From Oscheius tipulae (taxonomy: Eukaryota; Nematoda; Chromadorea; Rhabditida; Rhabditidae), in the NCBI GenBank assembly GCA_037178975.1, contig JASJZH010000003.1, positions 5,890,001 to 5,954,000 of the forward strand: 64,000 bases of DNA, given 5' to 3'. Both the position numbers and the translations under genes were made by a program. Shown piece after piece: positions 59,673 through 64,000 of this stretch. Under the pieces are notes generated by a model. It saw only the letters and a list, made by a program, of their open reading frames with translations, had not been told where the DNA came from and ran no database searches. How positions within the stretch are numbered: position 1 is the stretch's first letter; each line of letters opens with the position of its first letter.

Positions 59673-62600
59673 TTACTTGAAGGACAAATTCTCCGAGTCT
59701 TCGTTAATGGTGTCCATTTCGGTTCGGGCCTTTCGTTGTTGTTGGAGGGTGTTGGGCGAAGGTGGCATATTGCTCACTTCCAGAAGAGATTCCCTCGTGT
59801 TAACTAGCTGAGTCTGAAAATGGTTGCTTTTCTCATAAAATCGAGTAACTAACCGGCTCATTGTAGCCATATTTTGCTAGAATCCTTTCCTTTTTGGCCG
59901 GAGGCTCGGTCAGCGAGTCCATGTCGAGTTCTGGATGACAGCGTTCCGGGGCCTGACTGCTTCGCTGTTCCCACTTCTGTTTCACTTTGGAGCAACTGTT
60001 TTGGACCTGCGAAAGTTTTGAGGCGCAGTCTTTTGCGACATTCTCGGAATATTCACACTTAAACGAGAATTGAGAATATGCTAACTGGATAGCTAACCTG
60101 CTCTTTGCAATTTTTTTTGACATCATGGGTGAGATCTCCCCGAGACAAATCGACACGGTCACATGCGTCTCCGGATAGCTGGAACCCAAAAATACAAGAA
60201 AACTGAAGTGCAAACACACCGTTGTTTGGTCGATAATTTCCTTTTGGTGAGACTTGATCGATGCCTCCATTTCTGCCGAGAGCTTGTCGGCATCTTGTTT
60301 GCGACTTATGGTATAGTCCTCAATGCCGGCTTTGACTTCTTGGACAGCCGATTCCACCGTCTCTCTGAAAGGGTGTTTGAGCTGGTTGAATGAAAATGAA
60401 TTACCTCTGTCTGCCGATTAACGGAATGACATTGGTAATGTGAGAACTGATCTCTTTCAACTTCTCATCGGTGGTATCGTCATGGGATTGACCGATATCG
60501 GACAGCACCGCGTGATGCTCGATGCGAGAGTTGCCATTTTCAGTGTCCAGTAAAGTCCATTCGTTAAAAAGCTTCAAATCATTCTGGCGTTTCTCCTCGA
60601 ATAGGGTTTGAAGATGTGTCATGATGCTTTTGGCCTGAAATCGCAATGCTGAGAAAGCTTTTAAGACAGCAAAGATACATTTGATTGAAACAAATTGGCG
60701 TCTTTGGAAATGATCTCTCGCAAGCGATCACGGCTCTCCTTTTCCTTGCCGAAGACATCTCGTTCACGCGAAATCCAACCATTCAGTTCCTTCTGGTGTT
60801 CTTCTTCTGCGGAGATCAGGGCACTGACAGATCCCTGTATCGACTTGGTGAGATCAAGAATGGAAGTAGTGGTCAATTCGACAGATTGATGCATATTTTC
60901 GGCCTTCTGAACGAGAGATTCCATAGCTGATGAAGCCGAGGTGAGCATGTGATCCAACGACGTTTTCATCGTATTCATGCACTCCTGAATTTATTGATGA
61001 GAACAAGTAAAAAAAAAAATAACCTTCTGCAGATCGTCTATCTTCCGACGAATGGAATCACTATTGGCTCTGATCACTTGAACATCAGCTGTGCTCGACA
61101 AACTAACCTCGTCTAAAAGCATGGGATATAGTGAATGGTGAAAAATTCGAAGAGCGGTAGCCAGGTATAAAAACTAACCAAGTTTATTATTGAGCTTCTT
61201 CGTCATCAGGTGAATACTGGAAGCCAGCTTTTGCAGTTCATCCTTCACCGGCTCGATGATAGGTACAACGAAATTATTGAAGTTTTCAACAGCCATCTCG
61301 TTTTTTGCGTGAACATCAGCAAGGTCATCTTCGACTGACCACCATTTCTCCATGGTGTCCTTCTGTCTGTTGACCACTTCACGTGTCTAAAAGTTTGGCG
61401 TATACAAGTACTTTGAGCAGTTCGCCTGTTGGAGTTCGCGGAAGAAGGTCTTTGCCTGGCTGTGCATGTATTTGAAGGCACTGGAATAGGAGTCGAGCTT
61501 GTGTTTGGTGTCACAAAGGGCCGTCTTCGTCTCATCGAGCTCAGAAACACGAGTTTCGAGTTTGGTCCTGTAGCGATGATTTAACTTGTAGACCTCTCTG
61601 TACTGTTCATCAAGTGTTTCGATGTCATCCGTGTGCTGCTTGAGTTTGAGGAAGTGTACCTCAAGTTGTTTCGTCAGTTCCTCGATCTCTTCCGCATTGG
61701 CTTTGATTCGTTGCTCCATATCTCTGCACGTGAAATGTTATACAATGGAGGCCGAATACAAACTCGTATGATTCCGTGCTGAGATACACACCGCCAGCTT
61801 TCTGACGGGCTGCGAACAGGTCTCGTTGAAGCTTCTCGATCTGAGCGTTGTGCTCTTTGAGCAACTGCTTTCTCGAGATCTGTTTATTGCATTCCGGCGC
61901 GTTCTTGATGTTTTTGGCTCGCATCGCGTATTCTAGCGTGGAAATGGTCTCCTGAAAGTGAGGCTGTGAAGGCAAGGAACAATCTCGTACCTCATAATTA
62001 CTGGACGCAGGGCTAATCGTGGCGATAATAGAGGTGATTGTTCCGCCTCCGAGAGAGTCTTGTAGGATCCTGGTCAACTTCGATTCTCTGTACGGTACGT
62101 GGAGAGCGGACGACGTCAATGACGTAATTACGCGACCGAGGGTAAGGAGCGAGGTGTTGATGTTGCCTGCCTCTTTGGCCCTCTTACCCTCGGCTCCGCT
62201 ACGTCCAATGCTCTCACTTCCTGCCAAGTCGACGAGATTCAGCTTTCCCTGGAAAAAAGATAAATTTTGGAACATGTAACGATAAACAAAGCAAATATAC
62301 CTACTGTTTTAAGCAGCTCTTCCCCTGCTTCAGTACATTCTCTGATAACGACCGTGGCTGTAAATATGGAATGAGATCTTGATGATGTCCTGTTCATTAG
62401 CGTGGAGGCAGTCTGGCGTTTTTCGGCCCCTCGTTGTAGCAATTTGTAGACTTCCGATCGTGTGCGTACAGGCACCTCTTCGACTCCGCTGATGACGACA
62501 GCTCCTTTTCGAGACGGATCGTCGTAAAGGCGTAGTCTTTCGCGGTCGTCCACGTCGGGGGCCAGGAGGTCGTATAGCTCTTAATTATAATAACTTTTGT

Positions 62601-63249
62601 AAACAAAAATTACGGGAGCTCATTTACTGGACATCGTTTTTAGTTTGCAAAATTGCGAGATAAAGTTACTTACCCTCGTTGTACAGCTCCACATAGGAGA
62701 CTCGCACCGTGAATTCACTTGTCATCTAAAAATAAGCTCTCAATAGGAAAGACTGACAATCTTACGTTTTTCTCGAGCTCTTTGAATATTGTCTCGACAG
62801 CGCGGGGTGTCATTCCGGTAGTCGGATCGCTTTCAGCGCTGGCAGCATCACTCCGGCCTCCTTCCATTGTATAGGTCTTGCCTGTGCCGGTTTGTCCATA
62901 AGCGAAGACGGTGCAGTTGTATCCTCAACAAGCAGTTTGGTACAAGTGCATCTTCGAAAAGCTCACCTGATAGGACTCGGTCGACCTGCGGCTGGACGAC
63001 TTTGTCAAAAATGGCCTGCTGGCTGTATGATGGATCGAAAACTTCGTCAAATGGCCCGTAAGCCTTGTTCTTGCAGTGGATATTCTTTCCGTCATAGCGA
63101 GCGATAGTCGTGTTGTTTTTATTCCTCTCGTCGTCATTTAGTGGCCTACAAAAGTATTGCTGGAGAATTGAGACAAAACATACGTACCTTCCCCTGATGC
63201 ACACTTTTACATTACACTTGGGTATATCGATTGAATTCGCCTTCTTCAT
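59673..63249 (-). CDS. KIF11: Kinesin-5 (KIF11/Eg5/BMK-1) mitotic motor
   Basis: Start [20 protein letters not shown] at 63249, with an acceptor one base upstream. The motor domain shows [19 protein letters not shown]-loop [15 protein letters not shown] (joined across a 43-nt intron at 62924-62966), [15 protein letters not shown], switch [10 protein letters not shown], switch [26 protein letters not shown] and neck [11 protein letters not shown] long stalk of coiled coils follows, then a C-terminal tail ending [14 protein letters not shown]. Family members form bipolar tetramers that slide antiparallel spindle microtubules. I see no canonical bimC box (TPxKR-type); a possible CDK site is PPSPNT. 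It converges on the CK1-like kinase with only 79 nt between stops. Confidence 0.94.
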
Positions 63250-63250
63250 T

Positions 63251-63257
63251 CTGAAAA
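63251..63257 (-). promoter_or_regulatory. Splice acceptor 1 nt before the kinesin-5 start codon
   Basis: Minus-strand ATTTTCAG-A-ATG. Same arrangement as HGH1 and RRP15. Confidence 0.5.
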
Positions 63258-64000
63258 TGGGAGTGGGAAAACTAATAGTTCGAAAAGAAAGTGTTCGCGC
63301 CTGAGAACAGTTAGAGCGCAAATACTGCAGCTACGAGAGAAAAGCATCGAAAGCACGAGTACTATTAAAGGGCGTCCCTAGTGGACCAGCAGAGGTTTTT
63401 CTTCTTCTATATTCTTTCGAAATAAAATCTAAATTTTCTCTAAAAACTTTTAGCAATCACAATGGCATACAAAAGGGAGGGCTAAGTTTGAACAGAAAAT
63501 CTGCTATGTAACGGATCTAAGCCTGCGGAAAAGGATATAGACTTTCATTTCTGAATAAATCAGTATGCATTCTGGTAAGATCACACGTGGCTAAATGGAG
63601 TCTAAATGCAGTAAAAAATGTTTAAAGATCTTTTGGAGTCGATTTCGGAAAAAAATGAGAAGAAAACATTTTGGGACCCTAGAGGTTCAATAGTACCAAA
63701 ACATGTAGGAACAATGATTGGAAACAAATACAGGAGGATAGAAATCGGCACGAAATATTGTTGAATTGGAATCCACTACGAAAATGCGAATCACCGAAAG
63801 GTACGGTCAATGAAGTTACTTCACGAATTCGCCCAAAATCGGGTTTGCTGAAGTAATTCCTCCATTTACAGAAATCCTAACTATGTTTATTGAATTCAGC
63901 GTGTAAAATAACCTCTAGTGAAAAGATACCGAAATCTGGGAGCTTTTCCATTGTTGTTCCAACATAATAATTTTCCAATATCTGCTATTTTTCTGCTCCA
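63258..64000. other. Region upstream of kinesin-5
   Basis: AT-rich with no coding frame, repeat or RNA gene that I can support. It probably holds the kinesin-5 promoter. Confidence 0.4.

Overview
This is a gene-dense animal (ecdysozoan) chromosome segment, most probably from a nematode. Most introns are very short (about 40-60 nt) and end in T-rich AG acceptors. Nearly every recognisable start codon has a splice acceptor 1-25 nt upstream, which is the signature of spliced-leader trans-splicing. Gene content also fits: a tbx-2-like T-box gene, a Furry/SAX-2 orthologue, IFT144, a divergent worm-type CK1/TTBK-like kinase and peritrophin (CBM14) domains. The species cannot be named from the sequence. 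Acceptors are more variable than the strict TTTTCAG of Caenorhabditis, so a non-rhabditid nematode is possible.

Layout. 0-7.4 kb (+): the 3' half of WDR19/IFT144, followed with operon-like spacing (about 80 nt) by two tandem paralogous type I membrane proteins. The second has a long Thr/Ser mucin stalk and a large cytoplasmic tail. 7.5-13.7 kb: a Pro/Tyr-rich hypothetical (-), the 3' end of a small + gene, a secreted protein with two chitin-binding domains flanking about 250 residues of charged helix (-), poorly resolved sequence, and a small secreted + gene. 13.7-21.2 kb (-): one very large multi-zinc-finger, coiled-coil, RS-domain, Gln/Pro-rich protein. 21.7-35.7 kb (+): Furry (FRY), divergent from the zinc-finger gene. 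36.1-47.0 kb (-): TBX2/3-type T-box factor, HGH1 (with a 2.1 kb intron), RRP15, RBM42. 47.5-49.5 kb (+): a C2H2 zinc-finger protein. 49.8-56.8 kb (-): DDX55/Spb4 helicase and eIF5B in tandem; the first DDX55 intron holds an antisense nested gene for a small single-pass membrane protein. 57.3-57.9 kb: a foldback element with arms of about 240 bp and TA at each end. 58.5-63.2 kb: a CK1/TTBK-like kinase (+) convergent with kinesin-5 (-).

Functionally, RRP15, DDX55, HGH1 and eIF5B all belong to ribosome biogenesis or translation elongation/initiation, and RBM42 and the RS-domain protein to RNA metabolism. WDR19 is ciliary; FRY, kinesin-5 and TBX2 are morphogenesis, mitosis and development genes. 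The less described parts are the paralogous membrane/mucin pair, the CBM14-helix-CBM14 protein, the nested gene, the large zinc-finger/RS protein and the foldback and hairpin repeats. Exon boundaries were read by eye from GT/AG sites and frame continuity, so individual junctions may shift by a few bases.
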